DNA of 64,000 bases from Liopterus haemorrhoidalis (lineage: Eukaryota > Arthropoda > Insecta > Coleoptera > Dytiscidae): the NCBI GenBank assembly GCA_963971575.1, contig OZ020618.1, positions 29,936,540 through 30,000,539 on the forward strand, given 5' to 3'. This document shows, piece after piece, positions 1-11,893 of this stretch. The notes beneath the pieces are model-generated. The model did not search any database. It saw only the letters and a list, made by a program, of their open reading frames with translations, and was not told where the DNA came from. Made by a program: the position numbers and the translations under genes. The stretch's first letter is position 1. Each line of letters opens with the position of its first letter.

Positions 1-1
1 G

Positions 2-88
2 TATGAAAAATTTGGTATTAATGAAAATGAATTTAATGTAGCTTTTGAGAAAATGGAGAGTGTTGTTAATAATTATAATACTTTATGA
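2..88 (+). CDS. C-terminal end of an unidentified reading frame (partial)
   Basis: An open frame enters from the left edge and runs 28 codons to TGA at 86-88. The peptide is charged and asparagine-rich (YEKFGINENEFNVAFEKMES and onward) and ends in NNYNTL. A poly(A) signal follows six bases after the stop, so this looks like the last exon of a gene or transposon lying mostly outside the window. I do not recognise the family. The coding reading rests on composition and the close poly(A) signal only. Confidence 0.4.
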   Translation, partial: YEKFGINENEFNVAFEKMESVVNNYNTL

Positions 89-93
89 ATTTC

Positions 94-99
94 AATAAA
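94..99 (+). terminator. Poly(A) signal AATAAA
   Basis: AATAAA lies six bases after the TGA at 86-88 and before a T-rich stretch (121-134), in the position expected for 3' end formation of the upstream frame. Confidence 0.4.
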
Positions 100-540
100 T
101 ATATTTATTGTATAAAAATTTTTTTTTTTTTTTTGACTTACCCTATGTGCTCCAATTATCTATCTGTTTTTAGTATAACAATTCTGATAATAGTAAATAT
201 AAATTCAAAACAAAGTCTTGATGCCATACTTGGTAAGAGTAGGTTCGCATGTTGTTTCTGACGGATGTACCATACTTATCAGACCATAAGACTTAGAGAA
301 ATTGACTTTAAACTGCGGTACGTCTTACGGTCCGAAGGTAGGTGATACATGGTTTTCGTCCGAAAATACTATAAAGTTGTGCGGGTACTGGCACAGTGTA
401 ATTCTGTGGGCCCCAACCTTTATTAAGTGACGGGGCCCTGCAGAATACAAGACACCGTGTCCTAAATTATTTGTATTATATCCGTATTAATTCTACGAAG
501 TTCGCGACACCCTTTTATATACAAACGGCACCCGGGTTGG

Positions 541-760
541 CAGTGCCGGCGCGAGGGTCTGTGGCGCCCGTAGGCAAATTTAATTGAGCGTAACTAGCTT
601 TTTCGAGCCCTAAAAAAAAAGGTCCTCCTCACATCTAAATTTCAAAAAAAAGTTCCTCACTTGTAAAATTACATTTCACTAAATTATTACTTTTACATTC
701 ATTTGGCATTTGGTGCCCTTTCGAGTCTCACGTCAGCGCCCCCTTCGCAGCGACGCCTGT
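541..760. mobile_element. Probable hAT-like fragment with the hairpin/T-tract module
   Basis: Begins CAGTGCCGGCGCGAGG, an hAT-style GC-rich end, and carries two inverted copies of the shared minisatellite at about 612-650 (A-run, then GTTCCTCACTTGTAAAATT). No convincing right terminus or target duplication was found. The GC-rich stretch 230-540 upstream has no recognisable coding content. Confidence 0.35.
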
Positions 761-828
761 ATGCGAACTTCTCGTTTAATTATTTATTATTTACCTATAC
801 TATCATGCATGTGACTGTCTGCCTCTAC

Positions 829-1080
829 CAGGCCCGTAACTAGGGCGTGGCGAAAGAGGCGCAGCAGTGTGGAGGTCGCATCATTTTTAGTTGCTGTTTT
901 TTTTTTTTTTGCTCATCACTTGTATGTTGGAGGTGAGGACCTTCTTGTTTGCTCATCACTTATTAGATTCGTTTTCCTTTTTTTTTACTCATCAGCATTT
1001 GAAATAGGGTCGCCAAAATATTCGAGAGGGCGCAACTTGGACACTTGACACCGGTGCTTAATATCCTCGTTACGGCCCGG
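829..1080. mobile_element. Non-autonomous hAT-like element with the minisatellite module
   Basis: Ends CAGGCCCGTAACTAGG and TCGTTACGGCCCGG are imperfect inverted repeats. The 8-bp flanks GCCTCTAC and TCCTATAC differ at two positions, consistent with an aged TSD. About 895-1000 holds two to three units of the CTCATCACTTG..GAGGTGAGGAC..T(n) minisatellite found in several other elements here. No transposase is visible. Confidence 0.55.
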
Positions 1081-1200
1081 TCCTATACAACAGAAATTGT
1101 GTTCAAACATCTGGACATACTCCTATATATACAGTGACTATATTTCTTTAGAAAAAATAAGGTGACAAATCTGGAAAATGTCCATAGAAACAGAAAACTA

Positions 1201-1530
1201 TAGTGCGTTCAAAGGTGAGTTTGCAGTACAGGGCATATGGAGTAGTTCTTTTTCATACTCTCTAATGGGTTTACACAATGACGCTATCCTTTTCTTGCTT
1301 ATCAACGTTGCCAGCTCTAAAACGCGCTGATCTGTGAAGACACAGTATTCTACAAATGGCCATTTTTTTTTGTTGAGTGTTATTTTAAGTTTTATAAGAG
1401 TTGATTTTAGTAAATCATACGAGTTTTTCATATTATTATAATTGACACATTTGACTCTTTTACAACATTTGGCAACACCGCTCCCATTTGCCATAAGAGC
1501 TATACTGCAAACTCACTTTTGAACGCACTA
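1201..1530. mobile_element. 330-bp TA-flanked MITE
   Basis: Starts TAGTGCGTTCAAAGGTGAGT and ends with its inverted complement; about 30 bp of terminal inverted repeat with one mismatch, flanked by TA on both sides. This matches the Tc1/mariner target preference. Almost the whole minus strand is one open frame (1494 to 1198, 98 codons) with five cysteines in two clusters. I do not recognise it; it may be chance or a captured fragment. Confidence 0.65.
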
Positions 1531-1533
1531 TAG

Positions 1534-2842
1534 TTTATATTTATTATTTTCCAAATAAAGGTTCAAGAATAAAATTAAAATAAATTTATATCAAAAGATT
1601 TTCGTATAAAAATAATTAAAATATAATTTTATGTAAGGTAAACATAATGTTTTTTTCATATGAATGTACTTTTTTAAAATGAGGTTTATATTTTAAAAAC
1701 TCAGAAAGTGGTATACAATTAATTCCTTAATTATGCTTGGTAGAACATACATGTTTCTACTGTTTGAATTGTTCGTTGAGTTTTTCGCTGGTGCACATAT
1801 TGTTTATTATTGAAAATATTCGTTCGGTCAAATTGAATAATACTTAAAATATGTTGCAAAGATATTTGTTTATCCATAAAATATTTACATTGTAACCTAT
1901 TTATAATGGCAGGTTAGTTCATCATTTTGTCGTCATTCCTCAAGCTTTTTATTAATAATACAATTATTAATTAAGTAAATTTCATTAAATTGCTGACCAT
2001 CATCAATTTAAAATTTTTTTCTATTTGAAATAAAAATATCGATTTCCTCAACATTCGTCTCTCGTATAGAATTCATTCGAATTCCTTAATTTCAACAAAT
2101 GCGATGTCCCAATGATTTTAAAACTATATTTCTCTACTTTCAATGACAAATTAAATAGTAAAGTGTAATAGTAAATTAAACAATGGTGGGATTTTCAGAA
2201 ATAAATTAATATAAAGGAGAGCGCTCTAAATTTTAGTCTAAAATAAAGGACTATCCTTTATAATAAAGGACGTATGATCACCGTATCTATATACCTTATA
2301 TATAACATAGCTATATATACCATTTCCAAACTATACTCAATTGACTTGGCTTTTTTGTTTCCAAAACTTACGAGCTCGTGAAAAGGATGCTGTTTTCCAC
2401 AGATTGAAGATATTTAAGAACATTCGAAGGCTGATCTAAGAGATTCTGAAACGTGCCGAAAGGGTGCTTCTAGAAATATAATAGAAAATGCGTTCTCAGC
2501 AGTGTATAATTACTGCTATTACTTTGTAACGGAAGTATTTTAATTTATAATAATGTTAGTCTTAAAACGACAAGTCATGCTCGATTTACACGGTAGATGT
2601 GTTCCGGAAGTTATCGTGAAGTAATTTCGCGTAATTTCAAAAAGTTTTTATTTTTACTTTTTAAAATTTTCAATTTTGATTATTATGGTGTTACAGCTCG
2701 CCGTTTGTTTAATGTTATTCTCAGTAGCAGGTCTCATGCACTAAGTTGACCAGCTGCACGACAATTTGGCCTGAGCTTCTTCACTAGCTTACTATTCGTT
2801 TACTGAGCAAGCCGCACTTGAACAAACTTAAAACGAACCAAC
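1534..2842. other. AT-rich stretch without recognised genes
   Basis: No frame above about 60 codons with a recognisable motif, no RNA gene and no element ends that could be paired. A small hairpin (AAAGGACTATCCTTTA, near 2245) repeats AAAGGA words also seen in the MITE that follows. Confidence 0.5.
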
Positions 2843-2844
2843 TA

Positions 2845-3238
2845 TAGTAAAGGAGAATTTACTCGACAGATTGATCGATTGAGAATCGATAAAGAAATAT
2901 ATATCTATTTCACACAGTTTTATGTAAGATGTCAAGAACGTACATATGTCTGCTTCTTACTGTAACGTACGTTCATAGTTTTTGTCTTTTTTTTGTTATA
3001 TTATAACATGGTAACTTCAACGTATGTCCCTTTGTATACACGCGCGGGCGTTCAGCTCCCACCACTAGATGGAAGACAGGCAAGTGAAACAAATGTATCT
3101 CTTTCTATATTTCTAGCTTTGTCTGTGAACAAATGATATGGCTCTATTCAAAAATGGAAATTTTATTGCTATAGTTCCCTCCCATTGAACCATATGCTTT
3201 AATTAACCGTCTTCTGTCAACTAAAGTCTCCTTTACTA
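2845..3238. mobile_element. 394-bp TA-flanked MITE
   Basis: TAGTAAAGGAGA at the left and TCTCCTTTACTA at the right are inverted repeats extending with mismatches to GACAG/CTGTC, with TA on both sides. Tc1/mariner-type target choice is inferred. No coding sequence inside. Confidence 0.6.
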
Positions 3239-3355
3239 TATACAGGTTGTTTTTGGGTTAACTGTTTAAGCATTGCTAACTTCTTTAAAATGACATAAAG
3301 AGGTTAAATTAGGAAAGATCCAGTATTTCACTATTAATAGTATTTTATTAAATAA

Positions 3356-3455
3356 GCATATAATGGAGGCTATATTTCACGAGGATAAAGCGAACCACCC
3401 GAGCTGTAGGCGAGGGTGGTAATCATCCGAGTTAAATATAGCCTCCATTATATGC
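3356..3455. repeat. Short perfect inverted repeat around a GC-rich loop
   Basis: Twenty-two bases at 3356-3377 (GCATATAATGGAGGCTATAT..) recur as an exact inverted copy at 3434-3455, around a 56-bp loop rich in CCACCC/GGGTGG. It may be a tiny foldback element; family unknown. Confidence 0.55.
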
Positions 3456-3497
3456 GAGTCAAATACAATATTTCATCTACAACTATATAGTTTTATC

Positions 3498-4390
3498 CAG
3501 GGATGGGGAGTCGGAGTCGGGAGTCAGGAGTCGAGGACTTGAAGCTTTTTGGAGGAGTCGGAGTCGGGAGTCGGAAAAAGTTATCGACTCCCTACTCTTA
3601 AATTAAATTTTTATCAAGGATGAGAACAAACCGAAAACGAAAGCAAAATAAACATATTACCAGCATTTTTAAAGCACGGAAACAGGAACAACATTTTGTT
3701 CTCTGTTCAAGAACAAAAATGAAATTAAAATATTCAATACCGGTTTTACCCGGTTTCCTTCATGTTTCCAGTTTAAAATTTGATTAATACTGCTCGTATT
3801 AACAGATTAATACGATGCAGTAAAGATATTTGTTTTTACTCATATCCATTTTATCTTTTTCTGTAAAGAGTTTATTACGTTTAAGAGGAATTAAACTGGA
3901 TTTTTAGTTTCTTAAGTTGAAACGAGCTTCGTAATTATTTCATGTTGGCCGCCAAAATCTAGATGTCAAAAGGAAAAAGTGACATAAAATACAATAAAAA
4001 TTTATGAAAATTATTAAATTCGAAAACTTGTATTAAAAATGACACAAAAAGTCAAGATGAAATGAAAATAACTTATTTATAAAAACAGCTCGCACCAACC
4101 CAAGATTTTATGTAAGTATACTCTTTTTCTTTAGTTTCGGCGGAACTGGATATTGAAATTGACTAACTTTTAACGATTGTATGAGGCTTTTTATGATTTT
4201 GTTTAACAAAAGCCCACTTCCATCGTTAAAAAGTGAGCTTAAGTGGTATCTTAAGAAAATAAAAAAATGCATTTAGTTCCAATTAAACATTCGGAATAGA
4301 CTTTACGATTTACGAGTGAAAGGAGTCGGGAGTCGGAGTCGGAGTCGATGTCAAAGTCAGAGTTGGGAGTCGGAGTCGGAGTCGCTAATT
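3498..4390. mobile_element. hAT-like element with GGAGTC arrays, interrupted
   Basis: Starts CAGGGATGGGGAGTCGG, a typical hAT end. Tandem GGAGTCGG words fill about 3505-3580 and again about 4320-4385 in the same direction. A separate MITE sits between them (4130-4308). No inverted right end was found, so the element is truncated or rearranged. Confidence 0.45.
4130..4308. mobile_element. MITE family C, degenerate copy
   Basis: Left part TTTCGGCGGAACTGGA and right part TTAGTTCC..GGAATAGACTTTACG match the ends of the well preserved copy at 47249-47434; the centre shares TTTTGTTTAACAAAAG-like sequence. Also related to 40916-41094 and 63678-63736. Confidence 0.5.
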
Positions 4391-4764
4391 TTTCTGCCGA
4401 CTTATCATTAAAAAATAGTAATTTTAATTTAAAAACACAGAAATTCTGAGCGTCTATTGTTTAACTCCAGAACCTACATCATAAGATGGTTGTCGAACCA
4501 TCAGCTGACTGTTTTTTTTTTTTTTTTTGTACAACAATACTATTATTTACTGTTTTATTTATTCTAACTTATAAATAATATTCTAGTTATAAAGATGGGT
4601 TGTGTGGTGCAAAGACAGCTATCGTTCCTGAGCGCCAAATATTTTAACTAACTAAATTACTTAATAAAACCTTGTAGTGTAAAAAAAACGTAAATTTTTT
4701 CGTGTGAGCAAGCATAAGCGTCACTTTTGTACACTTATTGCAATAAGAACAGCATTATGTATTT

Positions 4765-5055
4765 AGATAAACAAGTTATTATGACTTGATTATAAAAGTA
4801 CAACCCTAGTAAAACAATTTTAATTGCAATAGGTCATAACCACCTTTTGAAATAACTATTAAAAATCAAGTCTTAATAACTTATTAATTAGTAATATATT
4901 GATAAATAAAAATAAAAAAGTTATTAAGACTTGCTTTTAACATTTATTTCATCTCAATAAAAAAGGTGGCTATGATTCACCATTATATTAGTTTTGCGTG
5001 TGATTTACCTACTTGTTTTATTCAAGTCTTAATGACCTTTTTAATACTGGGTTTA
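4765..5055. repeat. About 290-bp palindromic element
   Basis: AACCACCTTTT near 4840 pairs with AAAAGGTGGCT near 4965, AAGTCTTAATAACTT with AAGTTATTAAGACTT, and the outer TTATGACTTGAT with ATTCAAGTCTTAATGAC. Several nested complementary blocks around about 4898 indicate a foldback MITE. Ends not precisely resolved. Confidence 0.5.
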
Positions 5056-5288
5056 GACCTACAGTGTCATATGATTTATTAAAGATAAATACATTTTTTA
5101 TGCGATAGACTATTTTTCAGTTTAATATTCTTAGTTTCAGTGTGGACTCGATCTTTCCAAATTTAATCACCTTGGTATCTCTTTATAGTACAGAAGTTAT
5201 CAATACGTAAACAGTTCCCAAAAACACATGTTCATACTTCTTCATGGCTATTTTCGTGTTAACGTTCATAGTCAAATATCACCTAGCG

Positions 5289-5711
5289 CAGCGATGGCGA
5301 ACCTTTTTTTCCCAGACGGGTCAAAATTGAATTTGAAATTTTGTAGATCAAAATCGCGGGTCAAATATATAAAGCGTTAGTAAAAATCTGCCGCGTTAGA
5401 GTGTAAGTATTTGTTTGGAACCTCCTACTAATCTCGTTAACTCTACCTAAGACAGCAGCCTTGTGTTTGACGTGCATAATACAGGTATATAATAGGTAAT
5501 AGTTGAGTCCATCTCGCTATTATTATCATTATTTTTGTCGATTCTCCTATTTTGTGAATGCACTCGCTTAGACCCAACCTTAGTTATCTTAGAATCCCTC
5601 TTTAGAATCTTAAGAATTACAAAGATCTTCTTTTGTACGGGTCTGAAACGGGTTTGAAATCGTCATACGGGTCACTGTGTGACCCGCGGATCATAGGTTC
5701 GCCTATTACTG
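5289..5711. mobile_element. Non-autonomous hAT element, 423 bp
   Basis: Inverted ends CAGCGATGGCGAACCT and AGGTTCGCCTATTACTG are flanked by a perfect 8-bp target duplication ACCTAGCG (5281-5288 and 5712-5719), diagnostic of hAT transposition. The interior has CAGACGGGTC/GACCCG words near both ends and no transposase. Confidence 0.9.
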
Positions 5712-5875
5712 ACCTAGCGTATAGTTTCCAAATAATATTTATTTTCGTTATAAAACTATATAAAGTATCAGAAAAAATAAGAAAATAAATAATTGAATTC
5801 GTTATAAAAAATGTATATATAGTCAGGCTCAAGCTGACTAATAGTGCCGAAAGAAGAAGCTAGATAGATCTAAAG

Positions 5876-6209
5876 CAGTGGTTCCCAACCTGTTTTGTGG
5901 TGAGCACCCCTTTGAATGTGAAAATAAGCTCCCGCACTCCCATAAAAAATGTGTTCAGATTTTTTCAGTTGAGTCATATTTATATGTCAAATTGATCAAA
6001 ATAAAAAGTGAAGAGCAAAAAAAAGGAAATCGCCTGAATATTTCTTTAAAATTGATCAAATTAATTGATGTAGTATTCAGGGGTTCTTAACCTTAGTAAA
6101 ATATACTTATTGAAAAATAATTTTATAAATTTCTATAAATCGTTTCGCATCCCTCAGAATGCTTTCCCGAACCCCTGGGGCTGCCGGCACCCCCAGTTGG
6201 GAACCACTG
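5876..6209. mobile_element. Non-autonomous hAT element, 334 bp
   Basis: Ends CAGTGGTTCCCAACCTG and CAGTTGGGAACCACTG, with a perfect 8-bp target duplication ATCTAAAG (5868-5875 and 6210-6217). A 70-codon plus-strand frame inside has no recognisable motif and is not called as a gene. Confidence 0.92.
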
Positions 6210-6329
6210 ATCTAAAGAGTATAGGGTATACAAAATACTGAAGGAAGACCGGAATACAATTCGGCATTCCTCTTCTTCAAAAAAAAAGACAACTCGCTCT
6301 TCTATAAATACTTAATGCCTATTGTTTTT

Positions 6330-6750
6330 AGGATTTCGTAGGTATGTCCAAAAAAACGCTTATACCGTCACCAGAGCCTGTACGAGGGTCGATGACAAGA
6401 CATAATTCGGCTCCCTCTAAATATAATTCAGTGGAGATATAAGAAAAATATTAAGATAGAATTTTTACATTCTACCCATAAGTACATAAAACTCATAGTT
6501 TCATGGCCTTCCGACGCCCCCCGGGATGGGGGATCCCGTGGCGCCCCTAGGTGGTTGCCTAGACTCGCCTAATGGCAAAACCGGCCCTGACCATTACTCA
6601 TGTGTCTGTCTGTTCGGTAGAAAATGGCTGGACCTGTTAAGTTGAAATTTGGCATGGTTATACTCACCCTGTTGGCCGTTATCGCTTATAATTATGAATA
6701 CCTGCGAAAGCCTGAAATGTATAAAAATTCACCCTTTACTTCATCTTTTC
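6330..6750 (+). repeat. Dispersed repeat family A, copy split by an hAT insertion
   Basis: The words TTCGTAGGTATGTCCAAAAA, CTTATACCGTCA, TGTCTGTCTGTTCGGTAGAA and TTGAAATTTGGCATG occur in the same order as in the copies at 36790 and (inverted) 30770-31235. The insertion 6372-6589 separates CCGTCA from the (CTGT) part. From about 6690 a second dispersed motif (AATACCTGCGAAAGCCTGAA) follows, also seen near 25500 and 30220. Confidence 0.6.
6372..6589. mobile_element. Non-autonomous hAT element inside family A
   Basis: Left end CAGAGCCTG, right end AAAACCGGCCCTG. Flanks ACCGTCAC and ACCATTAC differ at two transition positions, fitting an old 8-bp TSD. The right part (GGCGCCCCTAGGTGG..CTAATGGCAAAACCGG) is a GC-rich hAT MITE terminus. 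Confidence 0.6.
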
Positions 6751-7240
6751 ATGAGCTATACTGACATACATACATCATTAAATTTTTTATTTATTTTAAC
6801 TTGAGTAGTGTCCCAGAAATATTGAGATTCAAAGCCATTCAAATTTTGCCTCTGAAAATTGTGCTATAATTTATTCAAAAACAAGAGTAGCTAGCGTCTC
6901 TGTCAAACGAATCTAAAAGTATAATATATATACCAGGGTTGACTAAAGTCCATAATAGCAAGAAACGAATACAAAAAAAAAAAGAAAAAGGTGAATTCTT
7001 GAGACTAGTCGATAAAAAATAGGTTTGAAAATTTGGTTTAAAATTTACAATTAGATAAAATTAGTTAAGATATGAAAAAGTATTAAAAAATCGTTCATCA
7101 TGTATAAATAGCTGTGTCAGCCTTTTCTAAAGAGTCGCAATTTCCTTACCTTTGCTGGTATAGGTATACATAAATACAACGTTTTTAGCAAGTGCCAAAT
7201 TTGATAATTTGACAGTTTGCCTCGAAACATCAATAAAGTA
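6751..7240. other. No recognised features
   Basis: AT-rich, with short homopolymers only. No frame, inverted end or RNA-like structure could be supported. Confidence 0.4.
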
Positions 7241-7608
7241 CGTTCAAGTTAACTTCATCACAGGCGGATTTTACCAGGTCCCTTGCGCAGAAACCAAATT
7301 TCGTTCATTACGTTTTCAACAGTTAGCTTAACACATTTCAGTGGCGTCACTTACTTTGATTTGTGTTTGACTACGCGTATTGTGCGATGTTGTTTGTTTA
7401 TTTCCGTTATTATTATTTATTTTTCGTACGTTTCAAGGTATACCGTGTACTAAAATGAGTAAAAATGTATTTGAACTACATGATTTCGTGTGTTTGGTTT
7501 CCAACGCAATTGTTTAAAACCCTAATGTACGTCAATGTGATCAGCTGTTTTCTCGCGCAGAATTGATGACGTAATTTATGATACCCTGTGATGAAGTTAA
7601 GATGAACG
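7241..7608. mobile_element. MITE of about 368 bp
   Basis: CGTTCAAGTTAACTTCATCA at the left and TGATGAAGTTAAGATGAACG at the right form a roughly 22-bp inverted repeat with two mismatches. The superfamily is unclear because no clean target duplication is visible. Confidence 0.5.
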
Positions 7609-7719
7609 AGCTCTAATACTAGGATATTTTGTATTAAATAATATTTTAAAGCAGTAGCGTCGCTAACTTTTAAAATTAGAAGAGGAGTAGTGGACACCAG
7701 GAAATATTTAGCGGGAGTA

Positions 7720-9090
7720 TAGTCTATTTCACGGTGAAGTGACTATCTACTTATGATCCTAAACACAGTGGGTGGTAATTACAAATAACACTATTCCCTT
7801 GTTTGCACCCATAAACTAGCCAGAGATGTATCAGGTATAAAATACATTACACCATGTAATGACACAATTGTAACAAGAAATAAACATAAGATATCATCAA
7901 AATAAACTTTATTTTTATTATAAATACAATTAATTTATAGAACTTATAATTAAATTTAAAACAATACAATTAGTATTTAAAACATTACAATAAAATAAAT
8001 TTTAAATTAAATAATATTTAAGATAAAAAAAATCATTCTCTGAATCAGTCTCTAAATTAATGATTATAGTACGTTCTATTTGAATATAACTGTCCTCAGT
8101 TTTAATAACATGATTTACACAATTTTTCCAACTATCTACAGGGATATTTTCCACTTCTTTTTTTATAAGTTCTATCACAGTGCCGTTTAAAGTGGGAGAA
8201 ACATTATACCGTTTTATTCTCGCCTTTAACTGACTCCACATTTGTTCAATAGGATTGAATATACAATAATACGGAGGTAGTCGTAAAACTGTGTGTCCTT
8301 TGCATTGAGCATAAATAATTTTGTCTCAAAAGTTTTAATCGCTCTGACGCCATAAGGAACTGCTTTTTATTTAAAGTTTTAAATTGAAACCCTATACTTT
8401 TAAGGGCACGCCATAAGGTCACCTTTGAACAATTAATTTCACACTGGTCTTGGATTAATCTTTTGAGCAATATGTCCAATGTTGGCACATTTTGTTCGGT
8501 GTACATTTGGTAATTTTTTTGCCGTATTACATCTTTCTGGAAACCATCCAAACATTTTGATATGCCTGAATCCTTTCGTTTTCTTCTCCTATCAATGGAT
8601 TTATTTACAATATTCCATACTGTTGTCATCGCTACTTTCGTTGCCTTGCTTGTCTCTTCTCATACCGCTTGTTTGTTTTTGCGGTTCCTTAAATATAAAT
8701 ACACATTGGCCACAATTTCTTTAGTTTCTACAGGTAAATATATACAAGTTTTTTCCCGATTTTTTTTTTATTGTATCTTGTATTATATCATCATCTTCTA
8801 TCATGGTCACATAGTCATCTGCTTCATTTGCTTGCACAGAAGTTAATTGTTCGTTCCAAGGACGCCACATTTTTCTAACACGTACTGAACTATTTAACAC
8901 AGATCACAAGTTATCTGATAGAAAATTCAAAGCGAAGTGAAAAGATATTTAAAACATCTGCAATTTATACCTGATACATCACTGACTAGTTTATAGGTGC
9001 AAACAAGGGATTAGTGTTATTTGTAATTACCACCCACTGTGTTTAGGACCATAAGTAGATAGTCACTTCAGCTTATCGTGAAATAGACTA
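7720..9090 (-). mobile_element. Tc1/mariner-like element with about 130-bp inverted repeats
   Basis: The left 130 bp (TAGTCTATTTCACGGTGAAG..GTATAA) recurs inverted at the right end with few differences, among the longest terminal repeats in this window. TA flanks both sides (7718-7719, 9091-9092). It encodes a broken transposase on the minus strand, so it probably moved, or moves, in trans. Confidence 0.85.
8002..8870 (-). pseudogene. Deleted Tc1/IS630-like transposase
   Basis: Reading leftwards from a possible ATG at 8868-8870, fragments appear in order: an acidic leader; a helix-turn-helix-like stretch (ETKEIVANVYLYLRN..) with an in-frame TGA; a second HTH-type part (RRRKRKDSGISKCLDGFQ) running to LMASERLKLLRQNYL; then GHTVLRLPPYYCIFNPIEQMW with the last catalytic glutamate (8241-8300 region), and a C-terminal tail ending 8002. 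The roughly 100 residues that should hold the first two catalytic aspartates are absent, and at least two frame changes occur. The family reading rests on the LPPY..NPIE motif and the TA/TIR structure. It cannot be active. Confidence 0.8.
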
Positions 9091-9447
9091 TACACTTTTT
9101 TTTATCGATATAGATATTTGTACACCGAAAGGTAAAAATAAATACTGTTCATTTTGTAACCATATTTAAAAATTTAAAATATATACCTATTAATATTCTT
9201 TGCAAAATATCTAAATGCATGACAAATAATTATAATAATCAATTTGCACACTTTGTTTTTAATACAGATAATAGTTTCATGACTTGATGTTAACTGCATA
9301 AACTTTTTGGACATATAATTTATTTAAAACTTAAAAAATAATCTTTTTAAATATTACTATGTGCTAGAATTTATACCTGGTATTATCTCAAATTTAGAAT
9401 ATCGGGGGGGCAGCTCAGTGGCGGATCTAGCTTTTTGATGGCCCAGG

Positions 9448-11094
9448 TAGGGTTACCAACCCTACTCTTTAAAGAGTATATGTACTCTTTTTGAGCAAGT
9501 AAAATTATGTACTCGTAACTGCGTTGATTCGCCGACGCTAGTATAGGTAAACTCCATTTACCGTAACTATGAAATGACGTCACAGTTGAAAAACTCACCT
9601 TGTTGCCAATTCGTAAAGTGTCAAAAAAAGTTAGGTTATATCGAACAACTTGTAAAAATATATTGAAAACCAATATTTCCTATGGAGGAAAAGAATTAAT
9701 GTAAATTACGATGCACAGCAGTTCTTTCTAACCGATTTGTCGCGAAATTTATGGTTTATATTATATTAAGTGTGTAATGTAGTATTTTAAAAAAAATAAA
9801 TAAATTTCAGTGTATAAGAATCATCAGAAATATTTGTTTTTAGAAATGTGTCGTGTTCTTTTAATACAATTTACTTTAATTTTTCGCCTGGTGTCACATT
9901 GACACAGCGGGTTCGGGAAGCAAACGCGGAGTGTTCCGAGTCACACTGTTTAACTCCAGACCGCTCAAATAAACGCGTTTAGACCTTTTCTCGAACGCTC
10001 CGAGCTTGCTTTCTGAACTCACTAAATGATATCGAAAAGCAATGATAAAGAGTCAAATTTTTTATTATTCGAATAGAAATTTTTGAATTTCAGATGTTAG
10101 ATACAATTTTGTTTCGAATAATGAATATTCAAATATTATTTCCAGTCAAACAGTTTATTGCCGCTAGCTGCAAGTGTAAATTTCATGAGTATGCTAAAAT
10201 TAATTTTCGATGATAATAAACCGTTCTACGTAACAGACCTGTAGGTTAAAATTACAAAAAAAAAGAACGTAACAAATGTAAATAGAACATATTTTATTAA
10301 TCATATATAATATTTGTTTATCGACCAAGATACAAAATTAAATATTGTTTTTGTTCACTAACATTACAAATTATAAAACATTATAAATTACATTACGTAT
10401 CCCAACTGTTGTAAAATTGTCTAATTCTACAACAGATTTAGTACGTGTTCGTTTCTTTTTCGGGCTACTGACAGTTTCATTTCTCGCTTGTTGTAATGCC
10501 ATCTTATTTACTTTAGAAATACTGACATCTAAAGCAGCTGCAACTCTCTAAAAAGTTAATTAACAATTATTTGTAGAAATATATTCAAGTGAAAAGACCA
10601 TAGATATAAACTAAATTTTATATTTACTCACATCTCTGACGCATTTCACATCCATTAAAGGTCCACCATTGTCTCGGCTCTCTTTCAAAATAATTAATAA
10701 GAGACAAAACCATCCTTTGAGCACGGCTACTAAGAGCTTTGGGCATTTTTACATTTAAATTACAAATAAATTTAAAAAGAATAAAATATAACCTCACTGT
10801 TAATTTTAAGTACCTAAACGTCAACCTGACGTCAAAATAACGATTAAAGAATCCAATTTAAAACCGACAACACTGTAAAAAATTACCAACATGAAATAAA
10901 TAAATGTTCTAACTGAGTTATGGATTGATGTTGATTAAAACATATCATAACGTTGGTACTTAAATTAACCAAGTGTGACGTCATCTCACATTTATTGTGA
11001 ATGGAGTTTACGTAGGAATTGCTATATAAAATATGGGTATGATTTTTTTTTTAGAAATGTACTCTTTTTGGACTGGGCCGAGTTGGTAACCCTA
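9448..11094 (-). mobile_element. DNA transposon nested in the hAT, 8-bp TSD
   Basis: TAGGGTTACCAAC and GTTGGTAACCCTA are perfect 13-bp inverted ends. GGCCCAGG is duplicated exactly at 9440-9447 and 11095-11102. Further in, AGAGTA/TACTCT words recur near both ends. It carries the first two exons of a transposase on the minus strand and nothing of its catalytic core, so it is a deletion derivative. An 8-bp TSD argues against a TA-targeting family; superfamily otherwise open. Confidence 0.85.
10371..10746 (-). pseudogene. N-terminal exons of an insect-type transposase with a retained intron
   Basis: Exon 1 starts at ATG 10746-10744 (MPKALSSRAQRMVLSLINYF), shifts frame after ERE, and continues GGPLMDVKCVRD to a GTGAGT donor at 10631. 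An intron of about 84 bp ends at an AG before 10547, where exon 2 continues exactly in frame as RVAAALDVSISKVNKMAL and then the basic SSPKKKRTRTKSVVELDNF, ending at a stop at 10371-10373. This layout (N-terminal helix-turn-helix, then a basic KKKRTRTK linker) resembles transposase-like proteins I know from insect genomes. The DDE core is missing. Confidence 0.65.
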
Positions 11095-11893
11095 GGCCCA
11101 GGGCTTAAAAATACCAAGGGGCCCTACACATGTTTCAATTAAAAAATTTAAAAAATAAAAGACATTATAAAAGGTTAATTAATATTTAAAAATTAATTAG
11201 CAGTGTTTCAATAATAACAACAATTAGTTATCGTATCTCATCGTACTTTAAAAAATCCATAAAGGGATAAGAGAAAAGATCGAAACAAAAATATTACTTT
11301 AAAAAACAACACAAAAAATTAAAAACATAAATTTACTAATATTTATTAAAAACAACATAAGTGGAATTATTTTTATTTAAACACTTATTGGTGAGAAATT
11401 AAATTTAAGTTCTAATACTAATCTAAGAAATGTTAATTAAACTTATATATTAGCACCCAGCACCAAAATTAAATTAATAACACTAATTAAAATAAACAAG
11501 TTTTAAGAATACCTGAACGTATGTTAGCGGTCAACTGAGAACTGAGATAGTCAAAATAATGCAATTTGAAGTAACAATTTTTGTTCAAGCTGTACCTTTG
11601 GGCTGGTGGGAGTTGTGTTGGGCAAAAAATTATTAGAATAATTTTAACTAATGTTTTAGTCTTTAAAAAGAACTTTTTTCTATGGTTTTAGTTACTGATC
11701 GTTCCTTGAGGTGATAAGTGATAAAAATTAATCACGGTTTAATGTTGGATATTATTTTTTTATAAGCTGGCGCTTCACTTATGTTGATTTTTAATAAATA
11801 TTAGTAAATTTGTGTTTTTAATTTTTTTGTGTTGTTTTTTAAAGTAACATTTTTGTTTTGATCTTTTCTCTTATAAAGCCGTGCTTGGTCAAA

